From contig NZ_JBLWVT010000005.1 in assembly GCF_048268305.1 (NCBI RefSeq), forward strand, positions 310,001 through 374,000: a stretch of 64,000 bases of DNA. Direction: 5' to 3'. Source of the stretch: Pseudodonghicola sp048268305 (GTDB lineage Bacteria; Pseudomonadota; Alphaproteobacteria; Rhodobacterales; Rhodobacteraceae). A program made the translations under genes and the position numbers. Below, one piece after another: positions 1 to 9,697 of the stretch. Each line of letters begins with the position of its first letter. Positions within the stretch are counted from its first letter, which is position 1. Below the pieces are notes generated by a model. The model ran no database searches. It worked only from the letters and a program-made list of their open reading frames with translations, and had not been told where the DNA came from.

Positions 1-942
1 GATGCCGCCACCACGGGCGGTATTGGGCATCAGCACGCAATAGCGGCCAGCCAGCGACAGATAGGTGGTCAGCGCCGCGCCCTTGTTGCCGCGCTCTTCC
101 TTGACGACCTGGACCAGCATGATCTGCCGGACCTTGATCACCTCTTGAATCTTGTAGCGACGCGGCCGCGGTTTGCGCGGCGGACGAATGTCCTCGTGAT
201 CGTCGTCATCGGCGACGGATTCGATGGAATCGTCTTTCGAGGCGGCATCAGAGCGGCTTTCGCCTTGCTCTTCACGACCGTCGTCTTCGTCCTCGTCCTC
301 GGACTCTTCGGTCTCGGCCTGAGCAAAATCCGCCGCTGCCGCCGAGGCTTCCTCGCCGGGCTCTTCGACGGGGGTGTCGCCCACCCGCTCCATCGGCGAG
401 CTGCCTTCGAGCGGATCGCTGCCCTCAGGCAGAGCGAAAACCTCCTCCGCGCCCTCTTCCGGCTCGGAGAAGTCGATCATTTCCATGCCGCTGATTTCGG
501 CCTCGACCTCTTTGGTCTCGACGGCATCAGCGGATTTCAGATCCTCGGCTTTGGTCTTGCTCCTCGATCTCGAGGAGGAGGATTTGCTCCGGCTTTTCGA
601 GCTGGTCTTCGGGCCCTTGTCGTCATCATCATCGCGGGCGCGCATGGCATCGGCATAAGCCTGTTCCTCGGCCATCAGAGCTTCGCGGTCGGCGACCGGG
701 ATCTGATAGTAATCGGGATGGATTTCCGAGAACGCCAGAAAGCCATGACGGTTGCCGCCGTAATCGACGAAAGCCGCCTGCAACGAGGGTTCGACCCGCG
801 TTACCTTTGCCAGATAGATGTTGCCGGCGAGCTGCCGCTTATTTTCGGATTCAAAGTCGAATTCCTCGACCTTGTTGCCGTCCACCACCACGACGCGGGT
901 TTCTTCCGCGTGGGTGGCGTCAATGAGCATTTTATTTGCCAT
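1..942 (-). CDS. rne: Ribonuclease E, N-terminal part (gene runs off the window)
   Basis: Endoribonuclease of mRNA decay and rRNA processing. The 314 residues in the window begin MANKMLIDATHAEETRV, the typical RNase E/G start, followed by the first half of the S1 RNA-binding domain (GNIYLAKVTRVEPSLQAAFV). From about residue 75 to 255 the S1 domain is interrupted by a low-complexity stretch: a Ser/Arg/Lys-rich run, then a long Glu/Asp-rich run. The fold resumes at about 258 (RRYKIQEVIKVRQ) and continues into the RNase H-like region (GNKGAALTTYLSLAGRY). The catalytic DNase I-like domain and C-terminal scaffold lie beyond position 1. Start chosen at the ATG ending at 942 because it gives the family N-terminus. 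The identification is firm; the insert is unusual compared with the compact E. coli S1 domain. Confidence 0.95.
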   Translation of the reverse strand, partial: MANKMLIDATHAEETRVVVVDGNKVEEFDFESENKRQLAGNIYLAKVTRVEPSLQAAFVDYGGNRHGFLAFSEIHPDYYQIPVADREALMAEEQAYADAMRARDDDDDKGPKTSSKSRSKSSSSRSRSKTKAEDLKSADAVETKEVEAEISGMEMIDFSEPEEGAEEVFALPEGSDPLEGSSPMERVGDTPVEEPGEEASAAAADFAQAETEESEDEDEDDGREEQGESRSDAASKDDSIESVADDDDHEDIRPPRKPRPRRYKIQEVIKVRQIMLVQVVKEERGNKGAALTTYLSLAGRYCVLMPNTARGGGI

Positions 943-1446
943 ATGTCCTTGTTGCACCACCTCATCGGCACCCGCCCAGGCGGACGCGTACGTCTGAAGT
1001 GAAGTCTTGTCAGGGCGATGTCTGACGGCGCACGGCCAAGTCCGTCGGACGGACCCGAAACCTGTGTGCTCCATGCTCGCGCGCGCGTCATCGCGGTTCT
1101 TCTCCGACAGGTCGGGTCCTCCCCGTTTCCTGCCCGTTCTGCCACCCCGCCGAAGTTCGGCAAGGGCAATATATGCCCACCAAGGGGCGCTATCGGTCTG
1201 CCCAGACTTCCGGAACTTGGCCGGTCAAGGCTGGGACAGCGAATCTCTCCAAAATTCGGGCGGCACAAACGCGCCATGCCCATTTCCACAACATAAGGGG
1301 AGGCGTCGGGAAAATACAATGGGCTTGTTGCACCCCCGCCACGGAATTCCCGCCGGCGGAAATGAATTTGGCGCGAAAGGTTGTCCTTTCGCGCCAGACC
1401 GCCCCCGCAGAGGCCCAAAAAGCAAGTGGATAGTATCGGTTACGGA
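943..1446. other. Non-coding gap: rne leader and dctD 3' flank
   Basis: About 500 bases between the dctD stop and the rne start. No reading frame here looks like protein. In E. coli a long rne leader mediates autoregulation by RNase E, so a long leader would fit, but I see no sequence match that proves it. The only clear structure is the perfect hairpin at 1370-1395, listed separately. Confidence 0.5.
1370..1395 (-). terminator. Perfect hairpin downstream of dctD
   Basis: GGCGCGAAAGG and its exact reverse complement form an 11-bp stem around a 4-base loop, about 50 bases after the dctD stop codon. On the minus strand the bases that follow (AAATTCATT) are AT-rich but not a clean T-run. It most likely ends the dctBD transcript ahead of the rne promoter. 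Confidence 0.6.
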
Positions 1447-2781
1447 TCAAAGATAATCCGATCGCTGCAGGCCGTACTTCGCCATTTTTTCGTTCAACGT
1501 GCGCCGCGGCAAACACAGCTCGTCCATCACGCTGCCGATCGACCCCTTGTGGCGGCGCATGGTATTGTCGATCAGCATCCGTTCGAAGGCTTCGACATAT
1601 TCCTTCAGCGGCTTGCCTTCGGTGGTCATCACCGGCTGCATCTCTTCATGATCGGACATCAGAAGCGAGGCGATGGTCCCCGAGCCGCGCCGCGACTGCA
1701 GCACCGCCCGTTCGGCGACATTGATCAACTGGCGCACATTGCCCGGCCAGGGCGCCTGCAGCAGCTGGGCGGCCTCCTGGGCGCTGACCTTGGGGGCGTC
1801 ACAGCCGTATTCCTCGGAAAACTGCTCGGTCAGCCGGGTGAACAGGGTCAGGATATCCTCGCCGCGCTGGCGCAGCGGCGGCACGATGATCCTAAGCGCC
1901 GCCAGCCGATAGAACAGGTCGGGGCGCAGCACGTCCTCGCAGGTCTTGCCGGCCTCCTGCAGGTTGGAGATTGCGATGATCCGGGTTTCCGCCGGCGTCC
2001 CCTGTTCGTTGATGGCGCTCAGCAGGCGCGCCTGCAACGCATCGCTCAGCGCCTCGATCCCCTCAAGCACCAGGGTGCCGCCGCGGGCCTCCTCGATCGC
2101 CGGAAGTTGCGCATCCTCCGGCATCATCGGGCCGAACAGGCGTTTCGACAGCGCGTCCTCCTCGAGCGCGGCGCAAGAGATCAGCACGAACCGCTTGCCG
2201 GCGCGGCTGCCGGCGGCATGCAGCGCATGGGCCACCAGCGTCTTGCCGGTGCCGGTCTCCCCCTCGATCAGCACATGGCCGTCGGCCTGGCTAAGATCGA
2301 GGATATCCTCCTTCAGCCGCTCCATCACCGGGGAGGAGCCGATCAGCTTCTTCATCAACTGGGTGCCGTCGCTCAGTTCCTTCCTGAGCGCGCGGTTGTC
2401 CAGCGTCAGCCGGCGGGCATTGGCGGCGCGCTTGGCCAGTTCCGACATCCGGTCCGGGTTGAACGGCTTTTCCAGAAAGTCGAAGGCGCCGATCCGCATC
2501 GCCTCGACCGCCATCGGCACATCACCGTGCCCGGTGATCATGATCACCGGCAAGGCGCTGTCGCTGCCCATCAGCTTTTTCAGGAATTGCATCCCGTCCA
2601 TGCCCGGCATCTTGATATCCGAGATCACGATACCGGGATAATCCGGCCCCAGCACCTTCAGCGCATCCTCGGCGCGGGCGAAGGTCTCGGTGTCATAGCC
2701 GGACAGCGCCAGCCATTGGCTGATCGACTGCCGCATGTCCTGCTCATCGTCCACGATGGCAATTTTCATCGCCTGTGCCAT
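1447..2781 (-). CDS. dctD: C4-dicarboxylate response regulator DctD, lacking the GAFTGA loop
   Basis: Response regulator partner of the DctB kinase, expected to control uptake of succinate, malate and fumarate. 444 residues. Receiver domain at about 5-120 with acidic pocket VDDEQD and phospho-acceptor Asp55 (SDIKMPG); AAA+ domain at about 145-370 with Walker A GETGTGKT at 174-181; FIS-type DNA-binding helices at about 405-440. Two features are abnormal for a sigma-54 activator. The GAFTGA loop expected near residues 217-225 is replaced by PMMPEDAQ. Walker B (normally GGTLFLDE) reads GGTLVLEG. The protein is therefore unlikely to drive sigma-54 RNA polymerase in the usual way; R. capsulatus NtrC is a known precedent for a GAFTGA-less, sigma-54-independent family member. 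The start at 2781 is preceded by a good ribosome binding site (GGAAAGGAA). The gene follows dctB by 16 bases. Confidence 0.85.
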   Translation of the reverse strand: MAQAMKIAIVDDEQDMRQSISQWLALSGYDTETFARAEDALKVLGPDYPGIVISDIKMPGMDGMQFLKKLMGSDSALPVIMITGHGDVPMAVEAMRIGAFDFLEKPFNPDRMSELAKRAANARRLTLDNRALRKELSDGTQLMKKLIGSSPVMERLKEDILDLSQADGHVLIEGETGTGKTLVAHALHAAGSRAGKRFVLISCAALEEDALSKRLFGPMMPEDAQLPAIEEARGGTLVLEGIEALSDALQARLLSAINEQGTPAETRIIAISNLQEAGKTCEDVLRPDLFYRLAALRIIVPPLRQRGEDILTLFTRLTEQFSEEYGCDAPKVSAQEAAQLLQAPWPGNVRQLINVAERAVLQSRRGSGTIASLLMSDHEEMQPVMTTEGKPLKEYVEAFERMLIDNTMRRHKGSIGSVMDELCLPRRTLNEKMAKYGLQRSDYL

Positions 2782-2797
2782 TGGTGTTCCTTTCCTG

Positions 2798-4561
2798 TTA
2801 TTCTGCCGCCTCGATGCTCTCGTCCAGGATGGGAAGCTGCATCTCGAAGACCGCCCCCCCTCTCTGGCCATTGCGCGCCGTCAGCCGGCCGCCGAGATCG
2901 TTGACGATCCCCGACGAGATGGCGAGGCCAAGCCCCACCCCGTCGCCGGGCTGTTTGGTGGTATAGAAGGGTTCGAAGATCGCATCGAAATCCTCGATCC
3001 CGGAGCCATTGTCACGCACTGTCAGCGTCGCCGTTTCGCCGGCGGCGAGAATGATCTCGATCTCCGGGTCATTCACCGATTTGGTGGCGTCGAGCGCATT
3101 GCGCAAGAGGTTGATCATCACCTGCTCGATCCGCATCCGGTCGCCCATCACCAGAACAGACTGCTCGGGCAGTATCTTGGTGATCCGTACATGGCGTTGG
3201 CGCAGTTGCGGCTCCATCATCGCCAGTGATGACAGCAGCGCATCGCCCAGATTGACCGGCGACAACGTCTCGCTGCCCTTGCGGGCATAGGATTTGAGCT
3301 GCCGAGTGATCGCCCCCATCCGCTCCAGCAGATCGTCGATCCGCCCGAAGCTCGCCAAAGCCTCCTCCAGCCGGTTCCGACGTAGGAGCAGCCGGGCACC
3401 GGCGAGATAGGTCTTCATCGCCGCCAGCGGTTGGTTCAGCTCGTGACTGACCGCCGCCGACATCTCGCCCAGGGCGGCGAGTTTCGAGCTTTGCGCCAAC
3501 GTCTGTTCGGCCACGGCAAGGTTTTCCTGCACCCGCTCCCGCTCGGCGATTTCACGCTGCAGCCTGGCGTTCAACGCGCGAAGCTCCGCCGACTCGCGCT
3601 GGAACAGCGCCATTCTCAGCGCGGTCTTGCGGCTGAGCACATAGAAGGCCATCGCCAGCAGGATGGCGAATCCCATGATCTCCAGCGCCAGAACCGCGTT
3701 CACCTTCTCGCGGATCGAGGCATAGGTGGTGAAAGACGTGATACGCCAGCCGCGGAACGGGATGCGGGTTTCCATCCGCATCACCGCCTCGCCCTGCAGA
3801 TAGGCATCGACCGGCAACGCGGTCCAATCCGCCGTCATCCGGATCGCCCGCTGGATCGCGCCCTGCGGCGTCTGCCGCTGCAGCGCCTCTTCCTCGCTCA
3901 GCCCGCGCCAACGCGGCTCGGTCGCCAGCACGATGGTGCCGGTGCTGTCCGTGACCAGCACAGCGTCGGAAATCCCGGCCCAGGCCCGTTCGAACTTGGC
4001 CAGATCGACCTCGACGACGATCACCCCCAGAATGCCCGCGCCATCGGAAATCCGCCGCGAGTAGGTGAAGGCATAGCCGCCCGTCTCGCGCGGGATCACC
4101 GAAAACACCGTGGCATTGGCACGGATGGCATCGACGAAATAGGCCTCCTGCCGACGCATCTGCCCCAGCCGGTTGCGATCGGTCGCCGCCACCACCCGGC
4201 CGTCCTGATCCAGCAGCAGGAGCGAGGCCGCTCCGATCTCCTCGACGAAGGAGATCAGCCGCTGGGTCGACAACGAATAATCCTTGGATTGCAGCGCCGC
4301 GATCAGGGTCGGATCGCGTGACAAGAGCTGCGGCACGATGGCATTGCGGCGCAGCTCGCTCAACAGGTTGCCGCTGTAAAGCGCCAACCTGAGCTCGGCC
4401 CGATAGCGCGTGCTTTCGGTGAAACGGTCCGACAACAGCCGGTTGGTGGTCCAGATGGTGGCGATGGCAACCGTCACCAACACAAGCAGGGCCACCCGCA
4501 CCCGCCAGCTTATGGCCGTGGCACGTGTCCGTTTCGCGGGCGGGAGATGTGTCGCATTCAT
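2798..4561 (-). CDS. dctB: C4-dicarboxylate sensor histidine kinase DctB
   Basis: Membrane sensor kinase of 587 residues. A first membrane helix at about 20-42 and a second at about 300-325 enclose a periplasmic PDC/Cache-type ligand domain. A coiled-coil linker follows (ALNARLQREIAERERV), then the H-box (AAVSHELNQPLAAMK), the N-box (INLLRNALDATKS), and the G-boxes (DNGSGI, GVGLGLAIS) of an HATPase_c domain. Domain order and length fit the DctB family. It lies 16 bases upstream of dctD and 36 bases downstream of purQ, so read-through from the purine genes is possible. No dctPQM transporter gene lies in the window. Confidence 0.9.
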   Translation of the reverse strand: MNATHLPPAKRTRATAISWRVRVALLVLVTVAIATIWTTNRLLSDRFTESTRYRAELRLALYSGNLLSELRRNAIVPQLLSRDPTLIAALQSKDYSLSTQRLISFVEEIGAASLLLLDQDGRVVAATDRNRLGQMRRQEAYFVDAIRANATVFSVIPRETGGYAFTYSRRISDGAGILGVIVVEVDLAKFERAWAGISDAVLVTDSTGTIVLATEPRWRGLSEEEALQRQTPQGAIQRAIRMTADWTALPVDAYLQGEAVMRMETRIPFRGWRITSFTTYASIREKVNAVLALEIMGFAILLAMAFYVLSRKTALRMALFQRESAELRALNARLQREIAERERVQENLAVAEQTLAQSSKLAALGEMSAAVSHELNQPLAAMKTYLAGARLLLRRNRLEEALASFGRIDDLLERMGAITRQLKSYARKGSETLSPVNLGDALLSSLAMMEPQLRQRHVRITKILPEQSVLVMGDRMRIEQVMINLLRNALDATKSVNDPEIEIILAAGETATLTVRDNGSGIEDFDAIFEPFYTTKQPGDGVGLGLAISSGIVNDLGGRLTARNGQRGGAVFEMQLPILDESIEAAE

Positions 4562-4597
4562 GCGACGAAATTACTGCTCCGCCGGCGCAGGCTCAAG

Positions 4598-5266
4598 TCA
4601 TGCAGGAGTCAGAACCCCGGCCAATGCGCGGAAGAGCGCCGCTCCGTCGTTTCCGCCATGCCCGTTGTCGCAGGCGCGCTCGGGGTGCGGCATCATTCCC
4701 AGCACCCGACGGTTCTCGGACAGGATGCCGGCGATGTCGGCGAGCGATCCGTTGGGGTTCTGCGCATAGGTGAAGGCGATCCGGTCCTGATCCTGCAGCG
4801 CCTTCAGCGTCTCGGCATCAGCGAAATAGTTGCCGTCGTGATGGGCGACCGGGATCATGATCTCCTGCCCGGCCTCATAGCCGCTGGTAAAGGCGCTGTC
4901 GGTGGTGGTGACCTTCAGCGCCACCGGCTTGCTGATGAACTTCAGTCCGGAATTGCGCAGCAAGGCGCCCGGCAGCACGCCGGTTTCGGTCAGGATCTGG
5001 AAGCCGTTGCAGATGCCCAGCACAAAGCCGCCGCGCGCCGCGTGTTCGATCACCGCCGCGGTGATATGCGATTGCGCCGCGATGGCGCCGCAGCGCAGGT
5101 AATCACCGAAGGAAAAGCCCCCCGGCACGCCGACGATGTCGACGCCGGCGGGCAGATCGCTGTCCTTGTGCCAGACCATTGTCACATCGAAACCGGCCTG
5201 TTCGAAGGCGACGGCCAGATCGCGGTCGGCGTTCGACCCGGGAAAGGTGATGACGGCTGCGCGCAT
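4598..5266 (-). CDS. purQ: Phosphoribosylformylglycinamidine synthase, glutaminase subunit
   Basis: 222-residue class I glutamine amidotransferase supplying ammonia to PurL in the fourth step of de novo purine synthesis. Visible are the start MRAAVITFPGSNADRD, the nucleophile Cys in GICNGFQILTE, and the His-Glu pair in MMPHPERA. It works as a complex with PurS (5410-5640) and the small-type PurL (21340-23499). Length and motifs match the separate PurQ of organisms with a three-part PurLQS. About 140 bases separate it from purS; they hold a GC-rich dyad (GGCGCCGCC/GGCGGCGCC). Confidence 0.95.
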   Translation of the reverse strand: MRAAVITFPGSNADRDLAVAFEQAGFDVTMVWHKDSDLPAGVDIVGVPGGFSFGDYLRCGAIAAQSHITAAVIEHAARGGFVLGICNGFQILTETGVLPGALLRNSGLKFISKPVALKVTTTDSAFTSGYEAGQEIMIPVAHHDGNYFADAETLKALQDQDRIAFTYAQNPNGSLADIAGILSENRRVLGMMPHPERACDNGHGGNDGAALFRALAGVLTPA

Positions 5267-5409
5267 GGCTGGGCTCCTTCAGCTCGCGTCTTCAATGGCA
5301 CGGCGCCGCCCGGACCTGGCCGGCGGCGCCTGATGGGTCGGATCAAGCCGGGGTCCGAGGCGAAAGACCGGCCCGCCTGGCGCCAGGGCGCCCAGCGGGC
5401 CCGCCCGCC

Positions 5410-5640
5410 TCAGCCCAGCTCGATCTCGTAGCTTTCGATCACCGTGTTGGCGAGCAGCTTCTCGCACATCTCGGCGATCTGTTCCTTGGTGGTGCCCTCG
5501 GCCAGGTCCAGGTCGATCACCTTGCCCTGCCGCACGCCTTCGACGCCGTCGAAGCCCATGGCGCCGAGCGCGTGGCGCACCGCCTCGCCCTGCGGGTCGA
5601 GCACCCCGTTCTTCAGCATCACATGCACACGTGCTTTCAT
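5410..5640 (-). CDS. purS: Phosphoribosylformylglycinamidine synthase, PurS subunit
   Basis: 76-residue structural subunit that joins PurL and PurQ. Family signs are MKARVHVMLKNGVLDPQGEA at the N-terminus and the conserved GVEGVRQGKVIDLDL strand. I start it at the ATG ending at 5640, which gives the usual PurS length. The frame is open 24 codons further upstream to an ATG at 5712 (MGNVYYLNREDARK), but that ATG lies inside a hairpin right behind purC, so the longer form is less likely. It sits between purC and purQ. Confidence 0.9.
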   Translation of the reverse strand: MKARVHVMLKNGVLDPQGEAVRHALGAMGFDGVEGVRQGKVIDLDLAEGTTKEQIAEMCEKLLANTVIESYEIELG

Positions 5641-5709
5641 TCCTGCACCCCGGTCGTTTTCAGATCGGCCCTTTCGGGCGTCTTCTCTGTTCAAGTAATA
5701 GACATTCCC

Positions 5710-5729
5710 CATGCCCGGGTCCGGGCATG
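5710..5729 (-). other. Hairpin between purC and purS
   Basis: CATGCCCG and its reverse complement form an 8-bp stem with loop GGTC, starting 4 bases after the purC stop. No T-run follows on the minus strand, so it is more likely an RNA-stabilising or attenuating structure than a full terminator. Confidence 0.5.
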
Positions 5730-5733
5730 AATT

Positions 5734-6489
5734 TCAGTTGATCAGCGTGGGCTTCGTCGGCGCCGCCTGCGGCAGCACACCAAGACGGCGGGCCACTTCG
5801 GAATAGGCGTCGGTCAGGCTGCCCAGATCGCGGCGGAACACGTCCTTGTCGAGGTGACGACCGGTTTCGATGTCCCACAGCCGGCAGCTGTCCGGGCTGA
5901 TCTCGTCGGCGACGACCAGGCGCTGGAAGTCGCCCTCGTAGACACGGCCGATCTCGATCTTGAAGTCGACCAGCTTGATGCCCACGGCCAGCATCACGCC
6001 GGACATGAAATCGTTGACCCGCAGCGCCAGGCTGAGCACATCGTCCATGTCCTGCTGGCTGGCCCAGCCAAAGGCGGCGATATGTTCTTCGGAGACCATC
6101 GGATCACCGAGCGCATCGTCCTTGTAGCAATATTCCACGATCGGACGCGGCAACTGGGTGCCCTCTTCGATCCCCAAACGCTTCGACAGCGATCCTGCGG
6201 CGAAATTGCGCACGATCACCTCAAGCGGGATGATCTCGCAGCTCCGCACCAGCTGTTCGCGCATGTTCAGGCGGCGGATGAAGTGAGTCGGGACGCCGAT
6301 CTGATTCAGCCCCAGCATGAAGAACTCGCTCAGGCGGTTGTTCAGAACCCCCTTGCCTTCGATCACGTCTTTCTTCTGCGCGTTAAAGGCAGTGGCATCA
6401 TCCTTGAAATACTGCACAATCGTGCCGGGCTCGGGGCCTTCGTACAGGATCTTCGCCTTGCCTTCGTAAATCTTCTTGCGGCGGGCCAT
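5734..6489 (-). CDS. purC: Phosphoribosylaminoimidazole-succinocarboxamide synthase
   Basis: SAICAR synthetase of 251 residues, joining aspartate to CAIR in purine synthesis. It begins MARRKKIYEGKAKILYEGP, the typical PurC start, with the ATP-binding lysines. Other family segments are FFMLGLNQIGVPTHF, PLEVIVRNFAAGSLSKR, and the C-terminal PDSCRLWD. The open frame extends far upstream, but the ATG ending at 6489 matches the family N-terminus. It is the first gene of the purC-purS-purQ group. A 156-base gap separates it from the divergent DUF1476 gene and should hold both promoters. Confidence 0.96.
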   Translation of the reverse strand: MARRKKIYEGKAKILYEGPEPGTIVQYFKDDATAFNAQKKDVIEGKGVLNNRLSEFFMLGLNQIGVPTHFIRRLNMREQLVRSCEIIPLEVIVRNFAAGSLSKRLGIEEGTQLPRPIVEYCYKDDALGDPMVSEEHIAAFGWASQQDMDDVLSLALRVNDFMSGVMLAVGIKLVDFKIEIGRVYEGDFQRLVVADEISPDSCRLWDIETGRHLDKDVFRRDLGSLTDAYSEVARRLGVLPQAAPTKPTLIN

Positions 6490-6645
6490 AGCATACCTTT
6501 CGGCTGTGCGACGGGGATGAGTCCCCGCGCCTGAGGCCCACATAGTACAAGCTCCACTATGTCGCAAGCCGCGCGGGATCCTCTTGCCCTCGCGGACGCG
6601 GGGCGGCATACGGGGGGAAACAGTCTTTTCTAGGGAAGCAGACCC

Positions 6646-6966
6646 ATGACCACTTTCGACGATCGCGAAAACGCCTTCGAGGCCAAGTTTGCTCATGACG
6701 AGGAAATGCAGTTCAAGGCGCAGGCCCGCTGCAACAAGCTGCTGGGTCTCTGGGCCGCCGACCTGATGGGCATGACCGGCGACGAGGCCACCGCCTATGC
6801 CGCCTCGGTGGTCAAGGCTGACTTCGAGGAAGCCGGGCAAGAAGATGTGGTGCGCAAGGTGGCGGCCGATCTGGGCGAGAAATCGAGCCCCGAGGCAATC
6901 CGCGCCAAGATGTCCGACCTGCTGGTCGAGGCCAAGGCGCAACTGATGGGCGACGCCCAGGGCTGA
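6646..6966 (+). CDS. DUF1476 protein, F1-ATPase inhibitor (zeta subunit) family
   Basis: 106-residue, highly charged, mostly helical protein. It starts MTTFDDRENAFEAKFAHDEE, which is the conserved N-terminal inhibitory segment of DUF1476. The family includes the zeta subunit of Paracoccus denitrificans ATP synthase, which binds F1 and blocks ATP hydrolysis. From the sequence I see the family; the inhibitory role here is by homology. An upstream GGGAAGCAGACCC gives a plausible ribosome binding site. It stands alone, divergent from purC, with no ATP synthase gene in the window. Confidence 0.85.
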   Translation: MTTFDDRENAFEAKFAHDEEMQFKAQARCNKLLGLWAADLMGMTGDEATAYAASVVKADFEEAGQEDVVRKVAADLGEKSSPEAIRAKMSDLLVEAKAQLMGDAQG

Positions 6967-7082
6967 TGCCCCTTCCGGGCCGGGCGCCGCGCGTCTCCTG
7001 ATCCTGACCGGCGCCCCGTCCCTCACCGGCGGGGCGTTGTCGTATCTGCGCCCCCGGTCGCCCCCACACGAAGGAGAGCCAG

Positions 7083-8099
<1,017 letters not shown>

Positions 8100-8111
8100 T
8101 CGCCGCCTCTG

Positions 8112-8142
8112 CTGATCGGGCGGCGTCAGGCGGCCCGATCAG
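8112..8142. terminator. Hairpin between convergent genes
   Basis: CTGATCGGGC and GCCCGATCAG form a 10-bp stem around an 11-base loop, between the bmt stop and the end of the convergent DUF4336 gene (overlapping its last codon). No T-run on either side. Likely a shared weak terminator. Confidence 0.45.
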
Positions 8143-8840
8143 ACGCCGAGCCAGCGAAACGCCCGCGCCAGCAGGCCGGCGACATCCTCGGTCACCACCG
8201 GACCATGCGCCATCACCAGCCTCTGCGCCGGCCAGTCGAGAACCCGCGCCACCCCCGCCCGCGCGATCTTGCGATCCTGGAACGCCAGCCGGAACTTGCG
8301 CGGCACCGCGGGTTCCGCCCCGACCATGCCGTCAAGCCGCACCACCGCCCGCCGCCAGCCGGAAAACCAATCGGGCGGAAATCCTTGCAACAGATCGGTG
8401 AACAACACCGTGCCGCTGGCGCGATGGAAAAAGACCGCCTCGGTGGTGATCAGATTGCCGCGGATCAGCACCTGATCGACATCCCCCGCCCAGGCCGGAT
8501 CCGGCGCCTCGCCCAGGGTGCGATCGAAGGGGATGTCGCGGCGCTTTGCCGGCAGGCCGGGCGCGGCGTGAAGCTGCGCCTGCGGAAAGGCTTGATGCCA
8601 CTGGAGAACCGAGAGGTGATGCAGCGCATTGGGCGCCACGATATGCGCCACCGGCCCCAGCGCCAAAAGCTCGGCCCGCAAGTCGGGATCAAGCGCCACC
8701 GGCGACCAGATCATCAACCCGCCGGAGCCGAGCCGAATCACCGCCATCCGGGTCGGATAGCAAAAGCCCAGCACCGCGACGGTCGGACCATCCGCCAACC
8801 AGATGTCAGGGCCCAGGGGGGCAAGGCGCGTCTCGGACAT
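8139..8840 (-). CDS. DUF4336 domain protein
   Basis: 233 residues, matching the DUF4336 family, which has a metallo-beta-lactamase-like fold. Visible hallmarks are GPDIWLADGP near the start, HIVAPNALHHLSVLQWH, and a C-terminal VMAHGPVV. No catalytic role is established for the family that I know of. The ATG ending at 8840 gives MSETRLAPLGPDIW; the open frame further upstream overlaps the enoyl-CoA hydratase gene and is not used. It lies 11 bases downstream of the hydratase, so the two are probably co-transcribed. Confidence 0.75.
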   Translation of the reverse strand: MSETRLAPLGPDIWLADGPTVAVLGFCYPTRMAVIRLGSGGLMIWSPVALDPDLRAELLALGPVAHIVAPNALHHLSVLQWHQAFPQAQLHAAPGLPAKRRDIPFDRTLGEAPDPAWAGDVDQVLIRGNLITTEAVFFHRASGTVLFTDLLQGFPPDWFSGWRRAVVRLDGMVGAEPAVPRKFRLAFQDRKIARAGVARVLDWPAQRLVMAHGPVVTEDVAGLLARAFRWLGV

Positions 8841-8851
8841 GTGCTGCAGGC

Positions 8852-9625
8852 TCAGCGCCCCTCGAACTCGGCCGGGCGTTTCTGCAGGAAGGCCATTACA
8901 CCCTCCTCGAAGTCGCGGCTGCGGCCGCAGTCGCCCTGCAGCTTCGCCTCGAGATCGAGCTGTTGCTCCAGCGAATGGCCAAAACTGGCGCGCAGGGCGG
9001 TCTTCACCCCGGCGAAGGCCTTGGTGGGGCCGCTTGCCAGATAGGCCGCCCGCGTCCGCCAATGCGCCTCGAAAGCGTCATCCGCCACCGCCTCCCAGAT
9101 CATGCCCCAGTCCTGCGCCTGCCGGGCGCTGATCCGATCGGCAAACAGCGCCGCGCCCATGGCCCGGGCCATACCGATCTGACGCGGCAGGGTATAGGTG
9201 CCGCCGGCGTCGGGGATCAGACCGATGCGAGTGAAGGCCTGCAGGAAATAGGCGCTCTCGGCGGCGATCACCACGTCGGCGGCCAGCGCCAGATTGGCCC
9301 CCGCCCCCGCCGCCGGCCCGTTGACCGCCGACAGGGTCGGGATCGAGCAATTGGCGATCGCAGTCAGCATCGGGCCGTATTCCTCGCGCAGAAGACGCTC
9401 CAGATCCATCACGCCGCCCTCGGCGTCACCCAGATCCTGGCCGGTACAGAAGGCTCTCCCCACGCCGGTCAACACCAGCGCGCGCGCCTCTGTCGCCGCC
9501 AGGCCCACCGCATGGGTGATCTCGGCCCGCATCTGCGCGTTCAGCGCATTCATCTTGTCGGCACGGTTCAGCGACAGCACTGCCAGATGGTCGGCGATGT
9601 CAAAGGTGATGGTCTGATAGTCCAA
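8852..9625 (-). CDS. Enoyl-CoA hydratase/isomerase family protein (PaaG-like)
   Basis: 257-residue crotonase-fold protein acting on acyl-CoA esters. The oxyanion-hole segment is GRAFCTGQDLGD, and AVNGPAAGAGANLALAADVV is the second conserved turn. The C-terminal SRDFEEGVMAFLQKRPAEFEGR is the usual crotonase ending. The closest type I recognise is PaaG (ring-opening 2-(1,2-epoxy-1,2-dihydrophenyl)acetyl-CoA isomerase), but there is no other paa gene here, so the substrate is uncertain. The start is a TTG at 9625 with a good GGGAGAG site 5 bases before it; the next ATG would remove the first strand. Confidence 0.75.
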   Translation of the reverse strand: MDYQTITFDIADHLAVLSLNRADKMNALNAQMRAEITHAVGLAATEARALVLTGVGRAFCTGQDLGDAEGGVMDLERLLREEYGPMLTAIANCSIPTLSAVNGPAAGAGANLALAADVVIAAESAYFLQAFTRIGLIPDAGGTYTLPRQIGMARAMGAALFADRISARQAQDWGMIWEAVADDAFEAHWRTRAAYLASGPTKAFAGVKTALRASFGHSLEQQLDLEAKLQGDCGRSRDFEEGVMAFLQKRPAEFEGR

Positions 9626-9697
9626 GGCTCTCTCCCGGTCCGGTGTCAGGCGGCACCCTGCCGCAAGCGGCGACGCGGGAAAAGGGACAACCGCGCG

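Noticed and set aside
943..1446. Several open frames between dctD and rne
   Set aside because: Short, overlapping on both strands, no ribosome binding sites, and Arg/Pro/Ser-rich composition.
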